The notes under the pieces: model-generated
The model's input: only the letters and a program-made list of their open reading frames with translations
The model's database searches: none
What the model was told of the DNA's origin: nothing
Translations under genes and position numbers: made by a program
NCBI GenBank assembly: GCA_019423685.1
Contig: JAHZAY010000010.1
Span: forward strand, 41,967-105,966
Length of the DNA stretch: 64,000 nt
From: Clostridiales bacterium
GTDB taxonomy: Bacteria > Bacillota > Clostridia > Oscillospirales > Ruminococcaceae
Direction: 5' to 3'
Shown here: in pieces, positions 52,554 through 60,547 of the stretch
Layout of the letters: the number at the start of each line of letters is the position of its first letter
Numbering within the stretch: position 1 is the stretch's first letter

Positions 52554-52964
52554 TTACTCCTCCTTGTAACTACCAAGGATAAAAAGAACCCCGGGAATGA
52601 CAAAGAGAAGAGGTTGTGAGGTGACAAATCGGAAAGCGAGGAAAGAAAATGCGCTTCCCATAAATGTACCGCAGCAGATAAAGACGTACAGGAGTAGGAT
52701 AATGATCGAAGCAATCAACAGATACTTTGCAGAAGACTCTGGCACTCGAATAATTTCCTTTTTCAGAAAGAGAAGAGCGAGCAGAGCCGCGGATGAAAAA
52801 CAAACCAACGGCAGAGCAACGACCGTATTGATTACGCCATATGTAACATCAAAGGTCATTACCTCGATCCCTTTGAGATAGAAAAAATAGACGAGCGAGT
52901 AGAGAATGCTAGCCACATCTAATAAGATGAAGAGCCCAAGATACGATTTCAATTTGCGCGTCAT
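52554..52964 (-). CDS. Small four-helix membrane protein, paralog B
   Basis: The 136-residue product has four transmembrane segments (about residues 8-30, 43-72, 82-108 and 112-132) and aligns with the product of 49358-49759 over its length: MTR start, LYSLVYFFYLK against LYLLVYHIWLR, RVPESSAKYLLIAS against RIPAGIRMLLLILP, PGVLFILG against AGVLFGFG. Function is unknown. GGAGG precedes ATG 52964 at seven bases; an ATG at 52970 is too close to it. The local sequence is more AT-rich than the surroundings, unlike paralog A, which suggests separate arrival or divergence. Confidence 0.75.
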   Translation of the reverse strand: MTRKLKSYLGLFILLDVASILYSLVYFFYLKGIEVMTFDVTYGVINTVVALPLVCFSSAALLALLFLKKEIIRVPESSAKYLLIASIIILLLYVFICCGTFMGSAFSFLAFRFVTSQPLLFVIPGVLFILGSYKEE

Positions 52965-53198
52965 AATCATACCTCCATTGAACATAGAATTGGATAGTGC
53001 ACTAACAACTTAATGTTCACTTGCAATATAATGCATATCTTTCCAAAAGTCAAGAAGCGTCTCGTGCACAAAAAAGTGTGCATAAAATGCCTCTTGACGG
53101 CCAAGTAAAAATGAAGATAACAATGAAGAATGAAATAATGATAAGGAGTTTAATAGACCTAGTCCTACTTTTATAGATGATCTGGAAGGGGATATATC
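52965..53198. other. AT-rich gene-free stretch
   Basis: The roughly 230 bases upstream of paralog B contain no supported gene. An inverted repeat GTGCAC...AAAAAAGTGTGCA occurs near 53066-53085. Nothing else was recognised. Confidence 0.4.
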
Positions 53199-53715
53199 TT
53201 AACCGATATCAACGCCAAACTCATTTTTTGCGTAGTTTTGTACAAGCTGACAACTCTTAAGCCGCTCCATTACTTTATATATGGAATAGGATTCGATTAA
53301 AAATTCTTTCGCTTCTTCATCCTCCCCCAGTTCATGCTTTGAGCAAGCAATGTTGAGCAGTAGACCACCTAAAACTTGACAACGGTTATAGCTGACGCAG
53401 CACTGCCGCCCGATCTCCGCCACCTCGATGCACTCCTCGTAGCGGCGCTCCCGGCCCAGCAGGCGGGAATAGTTGTAGGCGACAAGCGGCAGCGGTTTCA
53501 AAATCCGGTTGGCTCAGTAAAAAGCAAATGTCTTTTTCCCGCATTCCTAACCGTTGAAGTAGGGCATGCAAGGTGTAATAAGAGGGAACCTGGTCACCGC
53601 GCTCGATGCGGGAGAGGGTGGAGCGGTCGCAGATGCCCTGGCACAGCTGCTGCTGGCTCAGGCCCAATGCTTCGCGACGCTGGCGGACGATGATGCCGAG
53701 GGGATATTGTGCCAT
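53199..53715 (-). pseudogene. Broken XRE/TPR regulator
   Basis: The 5' part (from ATG 53715, GGAGG upstream) encodes an intact XRE helix-turn-helix: LGIIVRQRREALGLSQQQLC and CDRSTLSRIERGDQVPSYYT. After about 75 codons the frame runs into nonsense (FPPAGPGAPLRG). The homologous C-terminal part continues in another frame from about 53500 to 53199 (LGRERRYEECIEVAEIGRQC, LLNIACSKHELGEDEEAKEFL), which is a TPR-like helical domain ending EFGVDIG. Regulators of this Rgg/PlcR-like layout have 280-400 residues, so an internal deletion of 100 or more codons with a frameshift has occurred. The distal end is AT-rich and the middle GC-rich. Confidence 0.75.
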
Positions 53716-53850
53716 CAAGAGCACCTCCTGTCTGCGTTTTTACAAGGCAGTGGTGGGAGAAAGCTGCCCCTTTCTATAGTATAACACAGTTTACTAAAGC
53801 AAGACAACAGTCTCACATCAGAAAAAATTCGGGAAAATTGCAAAAAGTGC

Positions 53851-53879
53851 TTGACAAAATATTCCTTAGGTGGTATTAT
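53851..53879 (+). promoter_or_regulatory. Promoter of the tRNA-Arg gene
   Basis: TTGACA and TATTAT are separated by 17 bases and lie 35 bases ahead of the tRNA. Confidence 0.88.
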
Positions 53880-53913
53880 AATAAAGCTGATTGAAAAACA
53901 GCACATATGGAAT

Positions 53914-53990
53914 GCGCTTGTAGCTCAGCTGGATAGAGTGACTGGCTACGAACCAGTAGGTCGGGGGTTCGAGTCCCTCCAAGCGCGCCA
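53914..53990 (+). tRNA. tRNA-Arg (anticodon ACG)
   Basis: The 77-nt cloverleaf has acceptor arms GCGCTTG/CAAGCGC, the D-arm GTAGCTCAGCTGGATAGAGT, anticodon stem ACTGG/CCAGT with loop CTACGAA (anticodon ACG at 53948-53950), and T-arm GGGGGTTCGAGTCCCTC. CCA is encoded. ACG is read as ICG after deamination and decodes CGU, CGC and CGA, so a TadA enzyme is expected elsewhere. Confidence 0.97.
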
Positions 53991-53992
53991 AG

Positions 53993-54026
53993 AAAAAGGA
54001 CACTGCATTTGCAGTGTCCTTTTTTG
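53993..54026 (+). terminator. Terminator after tRNA-Arg
   Basis: The stem AAAAAGGACACTGCA/TGCAGTGTCCTTTTT directly follows the tRNA. A second small hairpin CCGTTTTG/CAAAACGG lies at 54034-54055. Confidence 0.92.
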
Positions 54027-54141
54027 TTGTATCCGTTTTGAAAGGACAAAACGGAAATGCCCTTTTTTAGTTCGTCAAGAGGGGGGTGCTGTGCGTTTTT
54101 TACAGTGAATCGGAGTGCAGAAAAAACTTTAGAGAAGGATT

Positions 54142-54190
54142 CTCCCCCAATTGGGCAAGGCAGCATACCAAATCCTTTGGGGGAGTACAG
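54142..54190. other. Hairpin downstream of the LysR gene
   Basis: CTCCCCCAA and TTTGGGGGAG form an inverted repeat with a loop of about 28 bases, between the tRNA unit and the convergent LysR gene. No T-run follows, so a terminator role is uncertain. Confidence 0.4.
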
Positions 54191-54226
54191 TGGATTTTGC
54201 AGCGTGTGGAAAGAGCGGGATGTCCT

Positions 54227-55168
54227 CTATTGCTGTGCGCCATTTTGCGGCGGTTCGGATTGTGTTTGGCTGGAGTCCTGCTCCTGTTGCAGCTGTTCTT
54301 GCAGGCAGTGCAGAAACAGGCTGGCGGGCTTGGAAAAGACCTGATACTTTTTCCAAACGATGCAGGCGTTGGCCTTTAAAGTCGGGGTGAGCGGACGAAA
54401 GCACAGCGCTGTGCCCTCGGTGTTGATGAGCTTATCAAAGCACAGGGCATAACCCAACCCCTCATCCACCAGCAGCGAAGCGTTATACACCAGGTTATAG
54501 GTGGCCACGATGTGCAGCTTGGAGAGGTCCTTTTTGAGCCACCGTTCCAGATACCTGTCGTCGGCGCGCTGCATCGAGACGATCAGCGGCTTATCCCACA
54601 GATCCTGGGGACGGATGGAGTCCTTTTTTGCCAGCGGAGCGTCGCGGCGCATCAAAACGCCCCAGGTGTCCTGTGCAGCAACCGGAACCGACTCATAGAC
54701 CCGGGTATCTACCGAGCCAAAGAGCAAACCAAAATCGATCAGTCCGTGATCCAGCTGTTCGAGCACCTGTTCGGCATTTCCGCTGGAAATGTGGTAGCGG
54801 ATATCGGGGAATTTTTGCTGAATGCACCTTGCAGTCCGCGCGAACAGCCGGATGATGTCGGTCTCTCCGGCTCCGATGAACACATCCCCCATCACCGTTT
54901 CGCTGGAGCGGGCAATCTCGTCCTCGGTGCGCTTGACAAGCGACAGGATCTCCTCGGCGCGCTTGCGCAGGATCATCCCGTCCTCGGTCAGGAGCACCTT
55001 GCGCGAACCTTTGGTGCCGCGAATCAGAAGTTGTTTGCCCAGTTCTTTTTCCATATTTCGCAGCTGTGTTGAAAGTGCGGGCTGGGACAGATGCAGCGAT
55101 TCGGCCGCCGCAGAGATGCTCTGTTCCCTGGCCACTGCCAAAAAGTATTGCAGTACACGCAGTTCCAT
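54227..55168 (-). CDS. LysR-family transcriptional regulator
   Basis: The 313-residue protein has the LysR N-terminal winged HTH (LQYFLAVAREQSISAAAESL, LSQPALSTQLRNMEKELG) and a periplasmic-binding-like effector domain starting near residue 90 (VFIGAGETDIIRLF). The C-terminus is Gln- and Ser-rich. LysR proteins usually control the divergent gene; here that is a 77-residue protein gene followed by DUF3737 and cyclophilin-like genes. The intergenic region holds TTATTATTTTTAAATA-type AT-rich sequence where an operator would lie. ATG at 55168 has GGAGG nine bases ahead. Confidence 0.92.
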   Translation of the reverse strand: MELRVLQYFLAVAREQSISAAAESLHLSQPALSTQLRNMEKELGKQLLIRGTKGSRKVLLTEDGMILRKRAEEILSLVKRTEDEIARSSETVMGDVFIGAGETDIIRLFARTARCIQQKFPDIRYHISSGNAEQVLEQLDHGLIDFGLLFGSVDTRVYESVPVAAQDTWGVLMRRDAPLAKKDSIRPQDLWDKPLIVSMQRADDRYLERWLKKDLSKLHIVATYNLVYNASLLVDEGLGYALCFDKLINTEGTALCFRPLTPTLKANACIVWKKYQVFSKPASLFLHCLQEQLQQEQDSSQTQSEPPQNGAQQ

Positions 55169-55420
55169 CAAAAATCGCCTCCATTTCTTTAGTGTAGCGC
55201 ATAATGGTAGATAATACTATAAGAGATTGTTATGAAAAAGTAAATTTTATTATTTTTAAATATGTAAATAAAGGTGGCTGACCAGTGCACTTTTCCATTT
55301 AAAAAAGTTATGAAAATCTATAACGGATTGGTATTTGCTGTTTTAGAAAAATGGGTTTATACTTTGCATGAGGAAAAACCTTACGAACTAAAGAAATTGG
55401 AAGCACCGAGGGAGGCAGAG

Positions 55421-55654
55421 ATGCAAGAGGAAAAAGAGAGGCAATCTCTCATCGAAAATCTCAAAGACGCGGGCTGCAACGAGGCGTGCGTCAACCGTTT
55501 TTTGGCGCTTGAGAGAGACGGGAAAACCGAAGAGATTTTTGCACTGCTTGCACAGCAGCGCGACCGGCTGCTGGAGAAGGTACACCGGGAGGAAAAGCGG
55601 ATCTACTGCCTGGACTACCTGGTGTACCGCCTGCACAGCCAACAGGACCGATAG
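55421..55654 (+). CDS. Small conserved hypothetical protein beside DUF3737
   Basis: The 77-residue, highly charged helical protein reads MQEEKERQSLIENLKDAGCN, then RFLALERDGKTEEIFALLAQQRDRLLEKVHREEK and the end CLDYLVYRLHSQQ. Proteins of this form are frequent in Clostridia next to LysR and DUF3737 genes but have no known function. GGGAGG lies five bases ahead of the ATG. The open frame extends upstream to about 55274, but no ribosome binding site supports a longer start. It heads the operon divergent from the LysR gene. Confidence 0.75.
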   Translation: MQEEKERQSLIENLKDAGCNEACVNRFLALERDGKTEEIFALLAQQRDRLLEKVHREEKRIYCLDYLVYRLHSQQDR

Positions 55655-55696
55655 GCGCACGATACAGAACAGAAGATGAGCGGGAGGCAATCGAAC

Positions 55697-56542
55697 ATGA
55701 AAACAATTGAAAATCAGACTTACGATCAGGAGCGCGCACTTTATGGCAGCAAGGATGTTGTGGTGCGCAACTGCACATTTGACGGCCCGGCCGACGGAGA
55801 GAGCGCATTCAAGGAGTGCGAATGGGTGCGGGTGGAGGACACCCTTTTTAACCTGCGCTATCCTTTCTGGCACGACCACAGCCTGGAAATCATAAACTGC
55901 AACCTGACCGACCAGTGCCGCGCGGCGCTTTGGTACAGCGACCACGTCCTGATCTCGGGCAGCAAACTGCACGGAATCAAGGCGGTGCGCGAGTGCTCTC
56001 GGGTGAAGGTGGAGGACAGCAGCATCCTCTCGCCGGAGTTTGGCTGGTCCACCCACGACATAGAGATGCACAACTGTGACGCCGAAAGCGAATATTTTAT
56101 GCTGCGCGCCACCAACCTGCGCTTTTATGATGTGCGCATGAAGGGCAAGTACTCCTTCCAATACATCGAGAACTCGATCTTTGAAAATTGCACCTTCGAC
56201 ACCAAGGACGCTTTCTGGTACGGAAAAAATATTGTGGTCCGCAACAGCGTAGTCAAGGGCGAATACCTGGCATGGTACAGCGAAAACATCACCTTCGAAA
56301 ACTGCAAGATTATTGGCACACAGCCGCTGTGCTACTGCAAGGGGCTCAAGCTGATCCACTGCGAGATGATCGACACCGACCTTGCCTTTGAGCGCAGCGA
56401 GGTGGAGGCCAGCATCACCACACCGGTTATCAGTATCAAGGACCCGCTGTCCGGACACATCACCGTCCCAGAGGTCGGCGAAGTAATCCGCGACATCCCC
56501 GGAGCGGACGGCGTCGTGGAGATCACCGGAGAAAAGGCATAA
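55697..56542 (+). CDS. DUF3737 beta-helix protein
   Basis: The 281-residue protein matches DUF3737: MKTIENQTYDQERALYGSKD, LFNLRYPFWHDHSLEI, ALWYSDHVLISGSKLHGIKAVREC and FGWSTHDIEMHNC. Its turn-repeat pattern (VVVRNCTFDGP, LEIINCNLTD, IEMHNCDAE, SIFENCTFD, ITFENCKII) suggests a right-handed beta-helix. Function is unknown. No signal peptide is visible, so it is probably cytosolic. GGGAGG precedes the ATG. It lies between the 77-residue gene and the cyclophilin-like lipoprotein gene, with gaps of about 40 bases, indicating one operon. Confidence 0.92.
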   Translation: MKTIENQTYDQERALYGSKDVVVRNCTFDGPADGESAFKECEWVRVEDTLFNLRYPFWHDHSLEIINCNLTDQCRAALWYSDHVLISGSKLHGIKAVRECSRVKVEDSSILSPEFGWSTHDIEMHNCDAESEYFMLRATNLRFYDVRMKGKYSFQYIENSIFENCTFDTKDAFWYGKNIVVRNSVVKGEYLAWYSENITFENCKIIGTQPLCYCKGLKLIHCEMIDTDLAFERSEVEASITTPVISIKDPLSGHITVPEVGEVIRDIPGADGVVEITGEKA

Positions 56543-56589
56543 AACAGGCACACCAACACCACAGCACGGCTACAGAAAGGGTGAAGCGG

Positions 56590-57300
56590 ATGAAGGGAAG
56601 GATGGGACTTTTGCTTGCCGGGCTGCTGCTGCTTTCCGGCTGTGCAGCTGCAACCTCCACCGAACCGGAGCCACAACCGCAGGAGCAGCAAATTTCCCAG
56701 CAGGTTGTGGAAGAGCAATCGACCGCAGAGGAACCAGAAGAAGAAGCGATTGCAGAGGAGCCGGCAGAGCAATCGACCGCAGAGGAACCAGAAGAAGAAG
56801 CGATTGCAGAGGAACCGGAAGAGCAAGCGACCGCGGAGGAACCGGAAGAGCAAGCAATTGCAGAGGAACCGGCAGAGCAAGCGGCGCCACAGCTTTCCGT
56901 CGAATCTGAGGAACCAGATGGCGCGCTACAGGAGGAAGAACAGATGAAGATGCAGCTGACAGTGGGCGGCAAGACCTTTGAGGCCACGTTGGAAAAAAAT
57001 AGCGCTGTACAGGCGCTTGTGCAGATGATGGAGCAGGAACCCATCACCATACAGATGAGCGATTATGCAGGATTTGAGAAGGTGGGTGCGCTGGGCGTCT
57101 CCCTTCCGACGCAGAACAGCCAGACAACCACCGCACCGGGGGACATCGTGCTGTATCAGGGCAATCAGATTGTCCTATTTTACGGGAGCAATTCCTGGAG
57201 CTACACCCGCCTGGGGAAGATTGACGACCTGACCGGCTGGGAGCAAGCGCTGGGGGACGCAGATGTCACCGTCACCTTTTCTTTAGAGGAATCTCGATGA
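56590..57300 (+). CDS. Cyclophilin-like fold lipoprotein with acidic repeats
   Basis: The 236-residue product starts with a lipoprotein signal ending LLSGCAA (lipobox Cys near residue 18). Residues 40-100 are an acidic linker made of repeats of the type STAEEPEEEAIAEEPAEQ. The C-terminal domain (about 118-236) resembles the cyclophilin-like fold family (PF18050): MQLTVGGKTFEATLEKNSA, GDIVLYQGNQIVLFYGSNSW and SYTRLGKIDDLTGWEQALG. This family is often found with DUF3737, flavodoxin and LysR genes. The active site and role are unknown. RBS AAAGGG. Confidence 0.85.
   Translation: MKGRMGLLLAGLLLLSGCAAATSTEPEPQPQEQQISQQVVEEQSTAEEPEEEAIAEEPAEQSTAEEPEEEAIAEEPEEQATAEEPEEQAIAEEPAEQAAPQLSVESEEPDGALQEEEQMKMQLTVGGKTFEATLEKNSAVQALVQMMEQEPITIQMSDYAGFEKVGALGVSLPTQNSQTTTAPGDIVLYQGNQIVLFYGSNSWSYTRLGKIDDLTGWEQALGDADVTVTFSLEESR
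56716..56885 (+). repeat. Tandem repeat in the cyclophilin-like lipoprotein linker
   Basis: About three copies of a 54-base unit encoding (S/A)TAEEPEE.AIAEEPAEQ lie head to tail; the first two copies are nearly identical, the third has diverged. Confidence 0.85.
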
Positions 57301-57571
57301 AGGTACAACGCCTCAAAGGAAAAGCCGAAAGAGCTGTATATGTTTGGCAGAGGACTATGATCCTGCGGTGAGGTGGCTTTCACAGCAAGGACACAATCTG
57401 CAAATTGGGCGGGGAGAAATTGCAGCAAACTTTGACATGCTGCATGGCAAGCAAGGGAAACTTTCAATTTTAAATTTCGAAAGTTTAGCGAAAACTTTCT
57501 CTTTTCCCTCCGAGGAGGGGAAAAAGGGCGGGATTTTTTGGCGCAAACAAGGGAAAATATAGGAGAAATAC
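57301..57571. other. Gene-poor stretch
   Basis: No convincing gene is seen. A 72-codon frame from a TTG at 57344 lacks a ribosome binding site. Small inverted repeats occur at about 57450-57487 (AAACTTTC...GAAAGTTT) and 57500-57526 (TTTTCCCTCC/GGAGGGGAAAA); the second may terminate the lipoprotein message. Confidence 0.45.
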
Positions 57572-57600
57572 TTTACATTGCAGCGAGAAGCCTTTATAAT
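57572..57600 (+). promoter_or_regulatory. Promoter of the peroxiredoxin-like gene
   Basis: TTTACA and TATAAT are separated by exactly 17 bases. Confidence 0.82.
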
Positions 57601-57635
57601 AAAAGAGGAATTTTTATTGAAATGGAGGCAGCAAC

Positions 57636-58187
57636 ATGACCTGTATCAAAGCAGGGGATTTGTTCCCTGATTTCACCTATGACACCCCATTTGCCACCGC
57701 GCAGCACCTTTCTCAGACGGTGCAGGCAGCGGACAAAACCATCCTCCTCTTTTTGCGCTATTACGGCTGCACCCTTTGCCAGCTGGATATGCACGAGTAT
57801 GCGGCGGCCTATGACCGCATCAAGGCAAAAAATGCGCAGCTGCTGGTCGTTTTGCAGAGCAAGCCGGAGACCATTCGCGGACAGATTAAAGAGGGCGATC
57901 TGCCGTTTTCCATCATCTGCGACCCAGACATGGGACTGTATAAACAGTTTGGTCTGGAGGTAGCCTCCTCGATGGAGACGATGATCTCGCCGGAAGAGCT
58001 GCCGGTATTTGCAGCGAAAAAGGAAAAGATGCAGCAGCTCAACCTCTCCCACGGAGCTTATGAGGGAGAAGAAATGCAGCTTCCCGGTTATTTCCTGCTG
58101 GACAGCCACCTGCATGTGCTGGAGGCGCACCGTGCGAAAACCATCCTCGACATGCCGTCGGTGGATGAAATGATCGCAAAACTGTAA
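57636..58187 (+). CDS. Peroxiredoxin-like (AhpC/TSA-type) protein
   Basis: The 183-residue product has the thioredoxin-fold redoxin layout: GDLFPDFTYDTPF, then the active-site region LLFLRYYGCTLCQLDMHEY (CxxC rather than the single peroxidatic TxxC), VVLQSKPETIRGQI and SIICDPDMGLYKQFGLE. The end LLDSHLHVLEAHRAKTILDMPSVDEM is typical of the family. It is probably a thiol peroxidase or a bacterioferritin comigratory-like reductase; the CxxC makes an alternative thiol-disulfide role possible. GGAGG lies upstream of the ATG. It has its own promoter. Confidence 0.85.
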   Translation: MTCIKAGDLFPDFTYDTPFATAQHLSQTVQAADKTILLFLRYYGCTLCQLDMHEYAAAYDRIKAKNAQLLVVLQSKPETIRGQIKEGDLPFSIICDPDMGLYKQFGLEVASSMETMISPEELPVFAAKKEKMQQLNLSHGAYEGEEMQLPGYFLLDSHLHVLEAHRAKTILDMPSVDEMIAKL

Positions 58188-58211
58188 TATTGCTGGAAGG
58201 GTTTTCAACAT

Positions 58212-58256
58212 AACAAGGCGAGTCGTGTAGACAGATGGTTTACACGGCTCGTTTTG
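58212..58256 (+). terminator. Terminator after the peroxiredoxin-like gene
   Basis: Arms GAGTCGTGTA and TACACGGCTC with flanking A and T runs form a stem after the stop codon. Confidence 0.85.
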
Positions 58257-58279
58257 TACTGTATGGCAGCGGTGGTGAA

Positions 58280-58319
58280 AAAATCCGGCAGACGTTGGAG
58301 AGCACGTCTGCCGGATTTT
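58280..58319 (-). terminator. Hairpin terminator on the minus-strand side of the hydrolase gene
   Basis: The stem AAAATCCGGCAGACGT and its complement lie downstream of the minus-strand beta-lactamase-fold gene and could end its transcript. Confidence 0.8.
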
Positions 58320-58410
58320 GTGTTACCGGGCCGAACAAAAATCGGCGGGATGAGGGCAGAAAAGAGAGGAAGAAGCCCCGCCGCAGCCCGGGAGGGAGAT
58401 ATCCAATGGG

Positions 58411-59685
58411 TTATCCCCCATAGGCCGACAGCACATAGTCGGTAAAATAGGGGCGGGGAGAATAGGTGCCTGTATTGGCGGTGATGGCGCAGACAAGGTC
58501 GATCTCTGGGACGACAAACAAAAATTGTCCGCCGTGGCCCAGCGCATAGTAGACGTCGAAGCCGCGTTCTCCGTAGGGGGGAGTGTAGGTATCGTAACCG
58601 CCTGCGTGGTATACCCTGCGCCACCACTGGTAGCAGTAGCTTCCGGTGCCGTCCCCCGCGCCGCCATTTTGGATGGTGGTGGAGGTGGCGACCCATTCCG
58701 CCGGCACAATCTGCTCTCCCTGCCACTGGCCGTTTTGCAAAAAGAGCAGGCCAAAGCGCGCTGCATCCCGGGTGGAGAGGTGCAATCCGTTGCCCCCATC
58801 GGTGATGCCCTGTGGATCGGTGTCCCACTGAAAATTTGTGATGCCCAGCGGTTCAAACAGGTTGATGCGCGCATATTCCTGGGCAGACATTCCGGTGGCA
58901 GCCTCGAGGGCGGCGGTGAGCAGGTGGGTGTTTCCCGTGCTGTAGGCAAACTGGGTGCCGGGGGTGTAGATGAGAGTTCGTCCGAGGATATAGTCCACCC
59001 AATTGGGCGCAGACTGAAACTCAGACCAATTGGTATATCCATTGCCCCACTCGTACCACTCCAGGCCAGAGGTGTGGGTGAGCAGGTGTTTGAGGGTGAT
59101 CTGCTGTTTGCGGGTATCCGATTGCGCGAGCACCTGCGGGAGGTAATCGCTGAGGGGATCTTCCACGCTGCCGATATATCCCTGGTCGATGGCGATGCCA
59201 ATCAGGGCACTGGTGAACGACTTTGTGGCGGAATTTAGGCGATAGAGGCTATTTTGATCGTAGCCATCCTGGTAGTACTCGTCCACAATCACCCCGTCCT
59301 TCACGACGACCATCGAATAAATCGAGCTGTTGGGCAGTGCCGCATCCAGATCGGCGAGGACCGAAGGGTCCATGTCGTGGTTTTGGGGGTCGTCGGTCTG
59401 CCAAACAAAGGGGGCAGTTTGGGTTTGCTGCGCCTGGGTGGCGTCGGTTTGCTCGGAAGGAGTTGGAGTTTGCTGCACCTGGGTGGCGTCGGTTTGTTCG
59501 GAAGGAGTTGGGGTTTCGTCCACAGGTGTGGTCGGATTTTCCTGTGCAGTTTGGGGCTGGGGATAAGCCGATTCAGCCGACGGTTCATCCGCAGGCGAAG
59601 ACTGGGAATTGTCGGAGCAGGCAGCGGCGCACAGAGAAACTGCTGCAACGCAGAGGATACACAGCAACAATCTGATTTTTTTCAT
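58411..59685 (-). CDS. Class C beta-lactamase-fold serine hydrolase lipoprotein
   Basis: The 424-residue product starts with a lipoprotein signal (lipobox near AAACSD, Cys about 23). The linker at residues 25-90 includes two copies of TPTPSEQTDATQ(V/A)QQ. The catalytic domain has the penicillin-binding/class C fold: SATKSFTS (SxxK), YSTGN (YxN) and LGHGGQFLFVVPE (HGG). Such proteins are esterases, D-amino acid peptidases or penicillin-recognising enzymes; hydrolysis of beta-lactams is not implied. It is monocistronic. The start has GAGGTGTC upstream. Confidence 0.9.
   Translation of the reverse strand: MKKIRLLLCILCVAAVSLCAAACSDNSQSSPADEPSAESAYPQPQTAQENPTTPVDETPTPSEQTDATQVQQTPTPSEQTDATQAQQTQTAPFVWQTDDPQNHDMDPSVLADLDAALPNSSIYSMVVVKDGVIVDEYYQDGYDQNSLYRLNSATKSFTSALIGIAIDQGYIGSVEDPLSDYLPQVLAQSDTRKQQITLKHLLTHTSGLEWYEWGNGYTNWSEFQSAPNWVDYILGRTLIYTPGTQFAYSTGNTHLLTAALEAATGMSAQEYARINLFEPLGITNFQWDTDPQGITDGGNGLHLSTRDAARFGLLFLQNGQWQGEQIVPAEWVATSTTIQNGGAGDGTGSYCYQWWRRVYHAGGYDTYTPPYGERGFDVYYALGHGGQFLFVVPEIDLVCAITANTGTYSPRPYFTDYVLSAYGG
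59423..59512 (-). repeat. 45-base tandem duplication in the hydrolase linker
   Basis: Two head-to-tail 45-base copies differ at a few positions and encode TPTPSEQTDATQ(V/A)QQ. Confidence 0.85.
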
Positions 59686-59889
59686 TCGAGACACCTCGTA
59701 AAATTTATGGATGGATATGAAATAAAGAAGGAGGGAGATGATTTCAAAATGCCATGGAATTTTTAAAATCGCCCATAGAAATAGAAAATTTTTTCTACTT
59801 ATTACTTTACAACCTGAAGTATACTCTAAGTCAAACGAACTTTTTGTAAACACAAACACACCGGGAAAAAGGTACAAAGCAGCAAAAAG
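59686..59889. other. AT-rich upstream region of the hydrolase gene
   Basis: No supported gene. On the minus strand a TATACT-like -10 sits at about 59818-59823 without a clear -35. The stretch is markedly AT-rich. Confidence 0.4.
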
Positions 59890-59922
59890 ACAGGGCGGGA
59901 AGCGTCTAGCTTCCCGCCCTGT
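59890..59922 (-). terminator. Terminator of the gene at 59942-60403
   Basis: A perfect 14-bp stem ACAGGGCGGGAAGC and its complement with a 5-base loop is followed on the minus strand by CTTTTTG. Confidence 0.92.
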
Positions 59923-59941
59923 CGGCGGTGTGAGGGTAAGG

Positions 59942-60403
59942 TTACTTTCCATAGAGTTGCAGCTGCCCTTTGCCATCGGGAAAGGGGGAACTGGCCGAGC
60001 TGCCGCGACAGTAGCGGAGCTGGACGGCAAGGCCCTGCAGGGCGGGCAGGAGGGAAAGCGGCACAGACAGCTGTGCGCCCCAAAAGACCCCTTCGAGGTT
60101 TTCTCCGCCATCCCGGCTCAGGGTGACCCCATCGGGCAGTTGCGCGCTGTCACAGGAGAAGCGGATGGAAAGGGGATTCTCCTTCCCAAGGTCCACCAAA
60201 AAGTAGTCGCGGGGACGGGGAAAGGTTTCAAAGCAGCAAAAGGTGAGGAGCAGCGTTTGGCGATCGGTGGAGGCGCTCAAGGTGACAAAGGTGAGAGGGG
60301 CGTCCGGGTCGGAGCCAGGCAGACAAAAGCGAAATTTCAGCGGGCACGCCAATCCCTCCTCACCGGGAGCGCGCACCGAAATGGGAAGTACAGATGAGGA
60401 CAT
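59942..60403 (-). CDS. Hypothetical protein, probably beta-rich and cytosolic
   Basis: The 153-residue product reads MSSSVLPISVRAPGEEGLA, has no signal peptide, and alternates hydrophobic and polar residues in a way that suggests a beta sandwich (LTFVTLSAS, LLLTFCCFETF, YFLVDLGKENPLSIRF, VFWGAQLSVPLSLL). It vaguely resembles carbohydrate-binding domains of the CBM9 type, but the match is not strong enough for a call. GGAGG precedes the start and a clean terminator follows, so the gene is real. Confidence 0.75.
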   Translation of the reverse strand: MSSSVLPISVRAPGEEGLACPLKFRFCLPGSDPDAPLTFVTLSASTDRQTLLLTFCCFETFPRPRDYFLVDLGKENPLSIRFSCDSAQLPDGVTLSRDGGENLEGVFWGAQLSVPLSLLPALQGLAVQLRYCRGSSASSPFPDGKGQLQLYGK

Positions 60404-60547
60404 GCAGTCACCTCCAGAACAGTTTATAAAGTAAGTATATGCGAGACAGCCTTTGGATAAAACAGGACGCCCTGTGTTTAGCAGGGCGTCCGAAAAAGGC
60501 AAGCTCTATAAAAATTTAGTCGATGGTTGGTTCCATAAAGCGCAGGC

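Noticed and set aside
57344..57562. A 72-codon frame between the lipoprotein and peroxiredoxin genes
   Set aside because: It starts at TTG without a ribosome binding site and crosses two inverted repeats.
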